Shown here piece by piece: positions 1 to 12,085 of a stretch of 64,000 nt of DNA; position 1 is the first letter of the stretch; every line of letters begins with the position of its first letter. The notes under the pieces were generated by a model. That model did not search any database. It was given only the letters and a program-made list of their open reading frames with translations, and was not told the origin of the DNA. Origin of the DNA: Scilla litardierei (Eukaryota; Streptophyta; Magnoliopsida; Asparagales; Asparagaceae); the NCBI GenBank assembly GCA_030789695.1, contig CM061139.1, forward strand, positions 104,382,837-104,446,836, read 5' to 3'. Position numbers and translations under genes: made by a program.

Positions 1-963
1 TGGCCCCTTACCCTCAGTCGCCGGCCACCTATCACCGGCCATCTCCCCTAGATTCGGCCACCCTCCTCCTCCACATATAACTGCGGAACCCCCACCTAAA
101 CCAACAACAGCCCCACAGAACCCATGGCCTGCACAGCCGGCCATTCCCACTATCACAATCATCCACGGCATGCCGATCCTCCACCCAAGCCTCCTTACCA
201 ACCACCTCCCTTGAAGCCGCTGCCGGCTCCTCCACGCAACACCCAACTGCCAGTCATAAGCCCCTTAAACAGCCCGGCTTTCCCCTCAAAACCGCCCCTC
301 TCCTCCTAGAACTGATACTGTCCCCCTCTTTCCCCTAACATCCGGCCACCCTCTCCCTTAAACAGTCGCCAGCCTCCTCCACGGCACCACCAACTGCCAC
401 ACCCATCCCACATCACTCCGGCCTACCCCCCCCAAACAGATTCGGCCTTCCCTCAAACTGCCGCAAGCCGCCCTTCCTCCCCCGCACAGCCACGCCCCAT
501 CTCGATGGCCACCTACTGCCGGCCGTGACACCCCAGGCCGAGCCACCCCACGGCAGCCCCTACCGTTCATCTTCTTCCTGCGGCACTTGCCGACCATCCT
601 TGTCGCTATCTCGCAGCCATCTTCGCTGCAAGCACACACCGTACATTGCTCACTACCGGAATCCAACCCCTGACGTCGCTACCTGATGTCAGTTTAGCTT
701 TCACGTCGTGTTAAGGTAAACCCCAATCCGTAGGAACCTACACACCCGCCTGTTTAACAAGATGAAAATCGTAATTTCATTACTTTAGTTAAATCACTAA
801 CTGAAGTTAATAATACGGGACTGTAGGTTGGATTGGTTTGAGCACGTAGGTAGATTTTGGACTGTTGATATGAGACTTGCGGACGATTATTTCAGGCAAG
901 TGAAACTTGCTCGGTTTAACATTAAGCCATGTTTAGGCTATTCTGATTTTTTGTGTAAAAGAG

Positions 964-1069
964 ACTAGGCGGTGAACTGATAGTCGCCTAGACACCATGC
1001 TTGATCTAGCTTGACAACGAAGCTAGATCCGACACCATAATTGATCTAGCTTGACAACGAAGCTAGATC
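964..1069. repeat. Reiterated inverted repeats (hairpins) in the left LTR
   Basis: Two copies, 40 bp apart, of a perfect 10-bp inverted repeat GATCTAGCTT/AAGCTAGATC with a 7-base loop lie at 1003-1029 and 1043-1069. A third inverted repeat, CTAGGCG/CGCCTAG, lies just upstream (about 965-990). Confidence 0.8.
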
Positions 1070-1225
1070 CGACACCCTTGTCATGTTCATGCATATCACA
1101 TGTCACGGTTAATTTTGATAAAGTGTATGTATTCCATAACTGCTTTTATAACTATCATGTTGCATATCGCATGTCATTTCAAGCAATTGAATGTCTTGTC
1201 ATGCATGTGTAGCACACGCTACAAA

Positions 1226-1440
1226 TGAAATGTAAGCTCCGGCGAGTAGGATTCTGACTCCTATAGCATGTAATGAGGCTAGGTGCACCCCTATGCCAAA
1301 TAAAGAACACTTCCTGGCTCATGATCCAGAAGCATGAAATGTAAGCAGCGGCGAGTAGGATTCTGACTCTTATATCATGAATGAGGCTAGGTCAACCCTA
1401 TGCCATAAACACTTCCTGGCTCGTGATCCAAAAGATGAGC
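1226..1440 (+). repeat. Tandem duplication of about 110 bp
   Basis: Two consecutive diverged units share 'gcgagtaggattctgactc', 'aatgaggctaggt' and 'aacacttcctggctc'. This is a local duplication inside the left LTR-like sequence; nothing coding is seen. Confidence 0.75.
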
Positions 1441-2047
1441 GCCAGTTCATACACATGTGGAGGGGTAGGATTAAGCGATCACTCAGCGTAGAAGTGTGCC
1501 CGTACAGCAACTTCAGTTGAAAGGCGTAAACCATGTGCACATCGTGAATGCATGTTTACCGTGAAATCGTGAAATCGTGAAATAATGTTTAGTAGCTTTT
1601 TGCTACGACGTGACATGCATGTTAACTATCATGTTCATTTTAATTGATGCATTCATTAAATATTATGCCATGTCATCATATCTTAAACTGCTCATTACAT
1701 TCATTACTATTATGTTTCCTTGCACAAAAGTCTCCTCTTTTTACCTTTTGGAGATTTTTGCTGACATGCGCCCTTTTCTCTTTGGGTGTCGCAAGTTAGG
1801 TTTTGAGTCTGATCGTGAAACTGCTCATTTCTATCATTTTCCTAATCGTGAAATAATGTTTAGAATCCCATCGTAGCAGATTCACTAAGTTATTTCCCAG
1901 TCGTATTTATGTTTTGAATATTTGATTCACTTCCTTGCTTTCGATTCATGTGATTCCTTCATGTCGTTCATCATCAATCGTTGAATCTTCCCCATTACCA
2001 TTCTGATCCTTCGAAAAGTATTTTCAATATTATTTTTTTGAATTCCT

Positions 2048-2547
2048 NNNNNNNNNNNNNNNNNNNNNNNNNNNNNNNNNNNNNNNNNNNNNNNNNNNNN
2101 NNNNNNNNNNNNNNNNNNNNNNNNNNNNNNNNNNNNNNNNNNNNNNNNNNNNNNNNNNNNNNNNNNNNNNNNNNNNNNNNNNNNNNNNNNNNNNNNNNNN
2201 NNNNNNNNNNNNNNNNNNNNNNNNNNNNNNNNNNNNNNNNNNNNNNNNNNNNNNNNNNNNNNNNNNNNNNNNNNNNNNNNNNNNNNNNNNNNNNNNNNNN
2301 NNNNNNNNNNNNNNNNNNNNNNNNNNNNNNNNNNNNNNNNNNNNNNNNNNNNNNNNNNNNNNNNNNNNNNNNNNNNNNNNNNNNNNNNNNNNNNNNNNNN
2401 NNNNNNNNNNNNNNNNNNNNNNNNNNNNNNNNNNNNNNNNNNNNNNNNNNNNNNNNNNNNNNNNNNNNNNNNNNNNNNNNNNNNNNNNNNNNNNNNNNNN
2501 NNNNNNNNNNNNNNNNNNNNNNNNNNNNNNNNNNNNNNNNNNNNNNN
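2048..2547. other. Assembly gap (500 N)
   Basis: A run of exactly 500 N, a conventional placeholder length. The sequences on either side may not be contiguous in the genome. Confidence 0.98.
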
Positions 2548-3145
2548 TGCTAATGTAACTTGTTGCTTTAACTACCATGCTAGTGTAATTTTTCATAATT
2601 TTTTAACTGTTTCAGTTCATTGAAATACATGCTAGTGTAAATTTCTTTAACTGATGTAAAACTGCGATATATAACTTGTTATATATCTTGCCTTGGGTCA
2701 TCTGACATCTACTTGCAGACCCTTGCTGACAGACATTCATGTTGTTTGAATGTATGTCAGGTTACAAGACAGGTAACCAGGAGGACGAGCTGTTGGATCA
2801 GAGTGATCCAATTGACCAGGATTTTGCTGATCCTGAAGTCCACCCTACCGTGGACTAGTTGCTGAATTATCACTGTTGCAGCTATTTACTTTTCACCTCT
2901 GTTGTTTGTAGGGTGTGTACCCACTTTATCTGTATCGCTATCATGTAGGCCATGCTTAGGGCCCTTTTATTATTGTGTACTTTATCTGGATGTTGGCTTT
3001 AATATTTCTGTTGTTCTGAGTTGCATGCAAGTTCCTGCGAATGGTGTTTTCACAGACGCTTATTGGGTTAGAGTTTCACCGCTCCAACCTAAGTGGGCCC
3101 GTTCGCGTCCTCGCCCACAAGTATAATGGGAAGCGGGGCGTGATA
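2548..3145 (+). repeat. Element D 5' LTR, 3' portion
   Basis: This matches 39,66x-40246 of the 3' LTR closely by eye, including 'gctagtgtaaatttcttta' and the terminal 'gggaagcggg.cgtga'. It ends GTGATA where the 3' LTR ends GTGACA, so the terminal CA has mutated to TA. A short acidic in-frame stretch (EDELLDQSDPIDQDF, near 2780-2830) is conserved in both LTRs. Confidence 0.85.
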
Positions 3146-3165
3146 GGTTTTTGTGGTGGCCCATG
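3146..3165 (+). promoter_or_regulatory. Element D primer-binding region and A target site
   Basis: Directly after the 5' LTR the sequence contains 'tggtggcccatg', resuming after A as 'caggtcatgc' at 32473. Element C has nearly the same string next to its own LTR ('ttggtggcccacgcaggtc' on the - strand). The shared position suggests this is the primer-binding site. It does not match initiator-Met tRNA, and I cannot name a tRNA for it. Confidence 0.5.
3161..3165. repeat. Element A target-site duplication, left copy
   Basis: CCATG here is repeated at 32468-32472, directly beyond A's right LTR. Confidence 0.9.
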
Positions 3166-3794
3166 TGTAGGGTTTTCTGGGACCCTTAGGGCACAAAAAT
3201 TCTATTCCCGTCCTAAGTCGGACGGAAGATAGACACAAAAAGAATTTGCAGCGGAAGAAAAATCTAATTAATCTAATTAACATGCAGTTAAAACAATTTT
3301 AACTTAGCCCTTAGGTACAAAACCCTTAGCCAAGATCTATGCCAACTTGGGATGGATCTGACCATCCCAAGAAGGATCTAACCTACTGCGATTAAATTAA
3401 ACTAATGCTAATAAACACATACCCGGAATCTCAACCCTGGAGCAGGCGAGATGTTTCGCACTGTCTTCCGAGCTGCTCCCGTCCCACGTCGAGCCGCTCC
3501 TTGAACCGCTCCCCGAACTGCTCCTCGAACCGCTCCGCATCCCGAGGCGAGCAATCCTCGTGTCACCGAGCCAACCACGTGCCGAAGAAAGTTTCACGCG
3601 AGTGAAACCTTCGCCTAGATTTCGGATCTGAATCCGAACTCCTTTGCGGCTTTGCTAGAGCCCTCAAGAGTAAGGCAGAAATATAGGGAGATAGAGAAAT
3701 ATTAATTTAAGCCTAGATCCGAGCGTGTTCCAACATTTATGAGAGCAGCTCAGATCTAGAGCTTGGGACGAGTTTTGAGGAGGAGAGCAGACCC

Positions 3795-3805
3795 CTATTT
3801 ATATA
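3795..3805 (-). promoter_or_regulatory. TATA box in A left LTR
   Basis: Reads TATATAAATAG on the - strand. The same site is at 30473-30483 in the right LTR, which is the promoter copy for the - strand element. Confidence 0.6.
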
Positions 3806-4130
3806 GGCAGCTGACTGCTCCCCTTTACTCAAAATCCGATGTGGGACTAAATTTGGAGTTAATTAAATCAAGTTACTTTGCACTTCACAAAGTGCAAACT
3901 TCCATGAATTTTAACTCCCTCACCGTTGAACTTCAGGATTGATACAACTTATCAATTCGAAGGGTGTTCAATGGTGAACGCATAGGAAAAAACCGTTCGT
4001 CAATCGGAGTTCGTTTGACCCTCCAATTGACAGCTCAAAGTTCAGCCTATGGCTAGTTTTTCACAAAAACTGAGCCGTCAAAACTATTCTGCCCTAGGGC
4101 CAGATTTTCTGCACAAGTGGGACCCACCAG

Positions 4131-4135
4131 GCCAG
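4131..4135. repeat. Element B target-site duplication, left copy
   Basis: GCCAG here and at 24349-24353 flank element B. The undisturbed right LTR of A has a single GCCAG at 30809-30813. Confidence 0.92.
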
Positions 4136-4394
4136 TGTAGGATCCCATCATGCGATGATAGAGGATTGAAAGAGAGGAGACTTACGTTAGCGTATGCTTC
4201 GCTATAATCTCTGAACTTCGCCCTTGGATTCACCACAACGGTCGGTACTTCGTCACAGAGGATCAAAGCATCGTTTCACCGTCTAAATCTCTATTTGGAA
4301 GAAGAACTTAATGGAAGGGAGAAGAGGAAAGAAGGTTGCCTTATACAAACGTATGGCATGAAGGATTAGGCTTGAAAGCCATACCATTGGGTCC

Positions 4395-4402
4395 TATTTA
4401 TA
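4395..4402 (-). promoter_or_regulatory. TATA box in B left LTR
   Basis: TATAAATA on the - strand, within CTATAAATAGG. The functional counterpart in the 5' LTR is at 24084-24091. Confidence 0.65.
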
Positions 4403-4621
4403 GGCCTTGGGGGTAGTTATTGTAGGAAATAACTACATATATGCTTATTAGCTTATATTAGTACCATTGCTTATCCTATTCCTTATGCACTTATCGAGTG
4501 CCTTTATGCACTTATAAAGTGACTTTTTCCACTTATCGAGTGGTCCTTTTCACACATGAAAAGGTTCCCTTCGCACATGCTTTCATGTACGCGACATTCG
4601 AGGTCCATAGACCCTCATACA

Positions 4622-7600
4622 TGTAACGACCCGCTCTCGGGGGCCCGTTACTTATTTGATATTTGCGCAGGTTCTGCAGTTAACCAGTGAAATCAAAATA
4701 GCCACGATGCAGAGATGTACAAAAATACCCAAATAGTGTCCATTATTACAATCCAAGATGTCCCAACAGATAAACATGAAAGAAGAAAGTACACAACTGA
4801 AAATAGCTCTGGAAGCTGCGGTCTCATGGTCGAAGTCTGGCGCTATTAACTCAAGAGCATCTGCCTCCATATGTACGTCGTCTGCGGTGCCACGGAAATG
4901 GAACCGTAGGTAAGTCACAGCAATTCTAAATAAAGAAAGAGAGGTACTGTACAAGTATGGCAAAGCAGACCAAAGTGAAAGTAAAGTACGGTGCAGTGTC
5001 TGTACAAGTAACGTGCATGGAATGCGTAAAGTAAATGTGACTGTACTGGCAAGTAAAGTGAGGCAAGTATGGTAACTGTACTGGTAAGGAAAGTAAAGTG
5101 CAAGTACTGTAAAGAAAGTAACTGTGCAAGCTACTCTAGAACTACGTGACTCAAGTAGGAGAGTACAATATGTGACCGTTCAGTTCATCTCTTGCCTGGG
5201 TGCTACCCAGACGAATGCCGGTACCCAGGCAGCAGGATGGTTTACCGAAACACAGGCAGCTAGATAGGAGGCCGAAACACAGGCAGCTTGACATGTAGAT
5301 CGAACTCTAGTCACTCCCGTACTCTCGCAACTGTGAGTTACCCCGAAACCCCGGTGACGTGTCAAGTACAAGTTCTTCACAAGATTGTTCCACAGGATGT
5401 TCCACATGTTAGTCACACCAGGTCAACTGGTTGACTTCCTCATTGAAAACCAGCAAGTAGGATAAAGACAAGTCCAACACCAACAGATGTTACTTCTGTG
5501 CTTTGAGCACGTGGTAGTGTGGTTAGCACACAATTTACCCAAGTTGGTAGTTGCGTGCTACAACCACCAAAGTTAAAAGTTGGCAAAGTAATCTTTGGTA
5601 GATTACTTTCATTTAGTTCTCTAGTTTGGTTTAACTTGAATAGCCGTTCTGAGACTATAAGTGAAGTGTCACAAGTTCATGCAAGCACAGTAGACTAGTT
5701 TTCTAAACTTAGAATATGTCGTGACTTACAATTTTAGAGCTCGTCGTGGCAAGACGAGGTTGGAGCTAGAAGAGCTGGTGCACGAGATTTGGTACTTGAA
5801 ATCACAAGAATAATTGGTTAAAGCGTACCCTATTTTCTATTTATTAAACTCGATCGTTTTGATTTTTAAAACTGATTGAAACGGTGTCGAAAACGGTTCT
5901 AAAATTTTACATAGACTATATATGGTAAAAATAGTTTTACTCCAAGAGGGAATATTTTTCTGAGGCTTATAGAAATTTTTAGAATTTTTAAAAGCTCAAA
6001 AACTATTTAAAAACTATTTTTCAATTAGTGACGTATTTATTCCACAATTTATTCTGGGTGCAATCTATATCGGAAAGTTACAAATGAGGTGTCAAAACGA
6101 CCGTCTCGGAGAGTATTAAGACATATATTTTTATCACATATTAGTTTACGTGAAAATAAGAAGATACAGATTTTTGAACGAAAATCAGGTATTTATCTTT
6201 TAGGGTTAAAAATTAATTCTGGAAAAACTAAGCGTCGGATTTAGATGAAACTAGCGCTATTAGGTCCAGAATGTCATTTCTGATTTTCTGGAGCTAGTCT
6301 CACATTTTTCTGGGGCATATATAATTACTTATGGATTTAAAACTATAATGCCTATTTATTAATTAATAAAAAAATACAAAAATACGAAAATATTCGTTAT
6401 ATTTACAAGTTTGCCATCGTAATATATACCTTACGCTGCTCCTTCGTTCGACGCTGCGTGGGCGGGGGCCTTCGACGTCGACGATGCTGACGGCGGCGAC
6501 GAACGGCGGCGAGGCTCAGGCGGCGGTCTGAGGCGTCGAAAGCGGCGGCAATCGGAGCGGAGGAGGGCAGCAGACGGGGCTCCGAGCGGTGCTAGTTGCG
6601 GCGGTGGAGGAGGAGCTTTGGGCTTACGTCGGAGCATGGCGGAGCACGGCGGCGAGGTGAACGGCGATCGGGGGTTGGCTTCGAAGCGTCGGAGGAGGAA
6701 GGCGAGCGGCTTCGGTGTGAGGGTGTTCACGGCGGCACCGTGGTCGGCTCCCGAGGGGCGACGGAGGTGGATGTGGGTGGCTGCAAGCGGAGAGGTGCCT
6801 CGCGCTGCTGTGGACGTCGGAGCTCACGGCGTCGAGTGGTGGCGGAGCAGGCGGCGGTCGGGGGTTCGAGCCCAGGCGAGGGTCTGAGAGAGTGAGAGAG
6901 GGAGATGGGTGAGAGAGCAAAAGAGAGGGGGGCCGGTGTGCATGTGTTTGGGAAGATGAACGAGAGGCATGGGTTGAAATTGAGGGTGGGGGTTTGGGTT
7001 AGTGAGAGAGAGAGAGAGAGTTTGCCTGTGTGTGTAAACTAGGGGGAGGGGTTGTTAATATATAGGGTGAGAGAGAGAGATTGAGAGGGGGTAGATGAGG
7101 GGGGTTAGATGGGTAGCTGAGGGTTATGGGTAGGGGGTAGACACGGTTAGGGTAGTTTAATTAGGAGGTAATTAGGAAGGAAAAACCCCATTAAATAAAG
7201 TCATTATTGAGAATACAAAAGCGAAATTACGAAAATACCCCTACTAGTAAACGTGTCCGAAAAATTACGAAAACATACCCACGGGATCGTATCATCACGA
7301 GGATCGCGAATATGAAGACCGTTCCAGGGTTTGGGCTACGGAAATACTAGTTTTTGGCCAAAACGTTTAAAAAGCGGGTTTGCGGGTTCTCTATTGAAAT
7401 GATATCAGAAAATTAAGAAATTAATGTGGGAAGCTCCAAATGATCATAGGATGCTACTGCAGAAGTTTGAAAACGTTTTGAAGACGTTTGAATAGAAAAT
7501 AAATTCATTGACCTAAAACTGCAATATCTGAAAACGAATTTTTATCAGATCTTTTGGAGGTATTTGATGAAATCCGATTTTACTAAAATACTCCATAACT

Positions 7601-7736
7601 AGTCTGGTACTTCAAAACATTTTTATAGGAAATTTTTGAAATCAGTTTTGTTATAAAACTCTTGACTACATTTATAAAGAGATTTTAAAATGTTTAAGCA
7701 CGTAAATTGAAGTGTTGAAAAATACAGGTCGTTACA
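4622..7736 (-). mobile_element. Family C solo LTR
   Basis: A 3115-bp LTR (TGTAACGACC...GGTCGTTACA on the + strand) without internal sequence, flanked by ATACA at 4617-4621 and 7737-7741. It is related to the full C LTRs at 11035-14763 and 16917-20732 but diverged and shorter, with fewer copies of the 12-bp and 'gcagctagaca' minisatellites. The GC-rich block at 6430-6900 gives spurious ORFs on both strands. LTR-LTR recombination is the usual origin of such solo copies. Confidence 0.92.
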
Positions 7737-7779
7737 ATACATCACCTCATGGGTGTATACATGTCATCCATATCCAACA

Positions 7780-7794
7780 TCTCCCACTCACACT
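7780..7794 (-). promoter_or_regulatory. Element B polypurine tract
   Basis: Reads AGTGTGAGTGGGAGA on the - strand, directly before the 3' LTR. Element A has the similar AGTGCAAGTGGGAGA in the equivalent position. Confidence 0.75.
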
Positions 7795-8796
7795 TGAGGG
7801 GATTGTAAGGAAACAACTTTTCCTTTAGTTCTTCTGTTTATCATACTGAGAAATAGACCGTGTGACCGTCATGCGCATAGAGTCCGCTGTTGTGCACTTG
7901 TTAGAGATACACAACACTCCTTGGGGTGCAAAGTTGAGTAGAACAACGCATGCTTTACCCTAGATTATTTCTTCACATTTCTTATACTTTATATTCAACA
8001 ATTGAATCACATCTGGATTACAATAGGCTGGCCAGCTTTGAATCTCTAAAGTCCAAATGTGAATATAAAATTAATCTTCCTCTTCTTGCGATCCTTTCGA
8101 TCTTAACTTGACTCGCTTTTCTAACATGCCCCGCCGGACCAAATTGACCATAGTCCATAAGCAACATGCTAAGACAGCGATCACCTAGTCAAATCTAAAT
8201 GAACCAATTAGAGTCCATAAGGGTAAGAAGTTTAAGACCCATGTGGTCTTTGGGTCTCACATAATAGTAAACACAATTACTATTCTAACCCAATGGTCAA
8301 ATGCATACGTAGTATGAATACGTATTACAACATCACTCCTTTCCCAGGGAGCGTATGTCTTAATGATGTTGTAAGGATAATGATCAGACACCACAATGTC
8401 TGACTTTGAGTCCCTTTTTATTACTCATTAATTTCCTGGACCCACATCCCGCATAAGACAGATAAGATTTCAAAAATCCTCTTAGATCTTTGTAAGCATC
8501 CATGTGATGCAGATCTTTCATATGACCATTTTTTTGTTCAAGTCATGACTCTAAATCATCCGTCTGATGATTTTGACTTTAAACAGGTCTCATCTTTATC
8601 TTATCCGTTTGATAGAATAAAGGCGGTTGCTCATGTGAGAGAGCCAACCTTAATCTGTCCGACATACTAGAAAATATAGCTGAGATTAAAAGAAATGTAC
8701 ACAAACATTTTCAAGAAACTCATATGTAATGTCAAAAAGAACTTATTCTTTTATTAAATTTGATCTTTCATAGACATGGGAATACATTGATACAAC
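7795..8796 (-). other. Element B 3' untranslated region
   Basis: One kilobase between the RNase H stop and the polypurine tract. I see no ORF with recognisable motifs; it reads as non-coding element sequence. Confidence 0.7.
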
Positions 8797-11034
8797 TCAG
8801 CTCTTACGCAATCCTTGAGATGATAAGTGTTTGTAAAACACATCTCTGGGGATCGCCTTCGTAAGCGGATCCGCTATCATCTCATGCGTAGATATGTACC
8901 TAATGTCTACCTTCTTGTTCTTATCATAGTCTTTTGCAAATTTGTAGCGGATATCAATGTGTTTGGCCTTACAATGGAATTTTGGATCTTTGACATAGGC
9001 TATAGATGCTTGACTGTCACTGTGTATTGGTACAGCACCAGAGTCACTTGCATCAATTAGCTTGTCTAAGAACCTCCTAAGCCAAACAGCTTCTTGGACC
9101 GCCATGCTAAATACTACAAACTCGGCTTCCATAGTTGAAAGTGCGATGCAGGATTGTTTCTTGCTACTCCAGGATATTGCACCTGATCCGAGTAGAAAAA
9201 CATGTCCTGAGGTTGATCGTCGCTCATCGAGATCACCCGCCCAATCAGCATCAGTGTAGCCTTCGAGCCTCAAGGCATCTCCTTGATAGCATAAAGCATA
9301 GTCCGCAGTCCCTTTAAGATACCGCATTATCCTCTTAACCGCTTTCCAGTGCACTTGCCCTGAATTGGATTGGTAACGACTTACCATTCCAACGGCAAAA
9401 CAGATGTCCGGTCTTGTACACATCATAGCGTACATAAGACTACCAACTGCACTGGAATATGGAACTTTTTCCATAATTTCCTTTCTTTTTGGTTCTTTGG
9501 ACACATTTTCAGACAAAAATTATCGCATTTGCTTATAGGAGTATCAATGGACTTATAGTCCTGCATATTAAAACGTTCTAGAACCTTCTTTATATAAGTC
9601 TCTTGTGAAAGAGAAAGAAGTTTCTTCGAACGATTCCTTGAAATCTTAACTCCAAGAATATATGCGGCTTCTCCCATGTCTTTCATCTCAAATACTAATG
9701 AAAGCCAAGCCTTGATATCCATCACAAAGCCCTTGTCATTTCCAGCTATTAAAATGTCATCTACATATAGAGACATAATAACATACTTGCTTTTGATCCT
9801 CTTGATATATACACAGTTATCTTCATCAAGCATGGTAAAACCATTTGATAAGACAACTTCTTGAAATCGTATATACCATTGCCTCGAGGATTTTTTAAGA
9901 CCATATATGGACTTTTGAAGTTTACAAACCTTATGTTTGTTTCCTTCTTTTACAAACCCTGTTGGTTGTTCCATATAGATCTCCTCTTCCAATTCTCCAT
10001 TGAGAAAGGCAGTCTTTACATCCATTTGATGTAATTCGAGGTCTAAGCAAGCTACCAAAGCCAGAATCAAGCGAATCGAGGTGAAACGAACAACATGTGA
10101 GAAGGTCCCTTCGTAGTCTATCCCTTCCTGTTGCGTAAAACCTTTCGCGACAAGGCGAGCTTTATATCTGTCTATAGAACCATCAGCCTTATGTTTGATC
10201 TTAAGAACTCATTTGTTCCCAATAGCTCTACGTCCTCTGGGTAAGTCAACCAAGTCCCAGACTCGGTTAATTTTCATGGATTCTAATTCCTCCTTCATCG
10301 CTTCCATCCATTTGTCTTTTACAGGGCAAGATACGGCCTGTTTGAAAGTAGCAGGCTCGTCATCTTCTTGTAGTAAAGTCATAAAGGTTTGCGGGAATTC
10401 ATCCTCAAATCTTAGAGGAGCTAAACTTGTACGACTACTACGTCGCATTTGAGATTCTTCAAGTCCTTGTTGACTCGAAGTTGGATCAATTCTAATATTA
10501 CTCCCACTTGGAATGAGATTAGAATTGCTCCCACTTGGATCATTATTTCTATATGGAATAGGATTCTCCTTTTGCGTATCATCCATTGGTGAAGGTTGAA
10601 ACATATTTTCGTCTTCACCAAGAATTCTCCCACTCGAATGATGTAATCCTTCTTGATCATAAATCTCAAACAGAGATAAGTCCTGACTTATCTCGCTCTG
10701 TCTTGGAAACTCATTTTCCAAGAAAGTACCATCCCTCGATTCAAATTCAATCAGTCCGCCACTGGCTTCCTGACCAATGAAAACATAACCTTTGGAGTTT
10801 TCTGCGTATCGTATAAAGATACATTTCCTCCCCTTTGGCCCAAGTTTGCCATACTTATGGGAGGAAATATGTGCATAGGATGCACACCCCCAAGGTTTTA
10901 AAATACTTAAGTCAGGAGACCTTTGGTTCCACAACTCATAAGGAGGGGAGCTAACTGATTTCGAGGGTACGCGGTTCAAGATGAAAGCAGCCGTCAATAA
11001 TGCATCACCCCAAAAGGTGATTGGCAAGTTAGCT
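8797..11034 (-). pseudogene. Element B pol, second part: integrase C-terminal part, RT, RNase H
   Basis: Reading down from 11034, the frame gives the integrase end (PITFWGDALLTAAFILNRVPS; SYAHISSHKYGKLGPKG), a low-complexity linker, then copia RT with HQMDVKTAFLNGELEEEIYM, the YGLKKSSRQW segment and the catalytic LYVDDILIAGND, then RNase H with YTDADWAGDLDERRSTSG, KQSCIALSTMEAEF and MIADPLTKAIPRDV. RT copies RNA into DNA, RNase H removes the RNA strand and integrase inserts the product. A TGA stop lies at 10211-10209 before RT, and a frameshift near 9500 separates RT from the RNase H frame. The N-terminal half is at 20733-22605, beyond the inserted C element. Confidence 0.93.
11030..11034. 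repeat. C element target-site duplication, left copy
   Basis: TAGCT, repeated at 20733-20737. Removing the insert and one copy rejoins the B integrase frame. Confidence 0.93.
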
Positions 11035-11744
11035 TGTAACGACCCGCTCCCGGGGGCCCGTTACTTATTTGATATTTTCGCAGGTCCTGCAGGTTACCAG
11101 TGAAAATAAAATAGCCACGATGTAGAGATGTACAAAAATACTCAAATAGTGTCCAATTATTACAATCCATACTGTACAAGATGTCCCAACAGATATACAT
11201 GAAAGAAAAAGTACATAAGTGAAAATAACTCTGGAAGCTGCGGTCGAGTTCTGGCGCTATTAGCTCAGGAGCATCTATCTCCATATGTACGTCGTCTACG
11301 GTGTCACGAAGATGGAACCGTATGTAAGTCACAACAATTCTAAATATAGAAAAGAAGCAGTGCACTAGTATGACAAAAGTAACTACGTACGAGCAGATCA
11401 GAGCGAAAAGTAAAGTACTGAGCAACAACTGTACACAGCTGAGTAGTAAAAGTAAACAGTACCGAAAGGAGAGAACAACTGTACGGAGGTAGTGTAAGTG
11501 TAAAGCAGGCTAGGCAAGTGAAACATACTACTGCTGTAGCTAAGTAGCTAAAAGTATGACCGGTAGAGTATTGGTGATTGTGCAAGAGTAGTAAGTAACG
11601 TACAGGGAACGTGTAAAGTAAAGGTGACTGTAGTGCGTCAAGTAAAGGTGACTGTGCAAAAGTAACTACACTACGTGACTCAAGTCGGAGAGTACAATAT
11701 GTGACCATCGAGTTCATCTCTTGCCTGGGCGCGACCCAGACGAA

Positions 11745-11885
11745 TGCCGAAAACACAGGAAGCTAGACATGATGCTGACACGGGCAGAATATTTTTGTTT
11801 GCCGAAACACAAGCAGCTAGACATGATTGCCAAAAACCCAGGCAGCTAGACATGATTGCCAAAACCCAGGCAGCTAGACATGTAG
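11745..11885. repeat. Minisatellite 'gcagctagacatgattgcc' in C left LTR
   Basis: Three to four diverged units containing 'agctagacatg' and 'gccgaaaacac'. The same repeat is longer in the right LTR (17630-17850) and shorter in the solo LTR (about 5218-5290), so copy number varies within the family. Confidence 0.75.
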
Positions 11886-11973
11886 ATTGAACTCCAGTCA
11901 CTCCCATACTCTCTCAAACTATGAGTTACCCCAAAAATCACAGTGAAGTGTCAAGTGTTCTATGTACATGTTC

Positions 11974-12085
11974 CTTTCACGATGTTCCACGAGATGTTCC
12001 ACAAGATATTCCACAAAATATTCCACAAGTCATTTCACAAGTCATTTCACGAGATATTCCACGAGATGTTTCACAAGATGTTATC
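11974..12085. repeat. 12-bp minisatellite in C left LTR
   Basis: About nine units of the type 'ttccacaagatr'. The right LTR has the same array at about 17940-18050; the solo LTR has only two or three units at 5370-5405. Confidence 0.85.

Larger units (their letters stand above)
1..2047 (+). repeat. Diverged long LTR-like sequence, left of the gap
   Basis: A C-rich, UTR-like stretch (1-700) is followed by AT-richer DNA with tandem and inverted repeats. The architecture (C-rich block, then a region with 'cttcctggctcgtgatcca', then AT-rich DNA) resembles the 3' LTR of element D at 37253-40246, which has 'cctggctggtgatccagga' near 39450. The two do not align over most of their length. I read it as an LTR of a related gypsy family, or a diverged part of D's 5' LTR, separated from D by the assembly gap. 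Short ORFs here, such as 124-309, have no recognisable motif. Confidence 0.5.
3166..4135 (-). repeat. Element A left LTR (its 3' LTR), outer part
   Basis: Near-identical to 29845-30813 of the right LTR. It starts TGTAGGGTTTTCTGGGACCC. The LTR continues at 24354 after element B and its duplicated target site. Confidence 0.92.
4136..7779 (-). repeat. Element B left LTR (its 3' LTR), split by a solo C LTR
   Basis: 4136-4621 and 7742-7779 together give 524 bp matching the right LTR at 23825-24348. The interruption is the C solo LTR plus its 5-bp duplication. Confidence 0.93.

Noticed and set aside
1981..2596. ORFs of about 190 residues across 2048-2547
   Set aside because: They consist of translated N.
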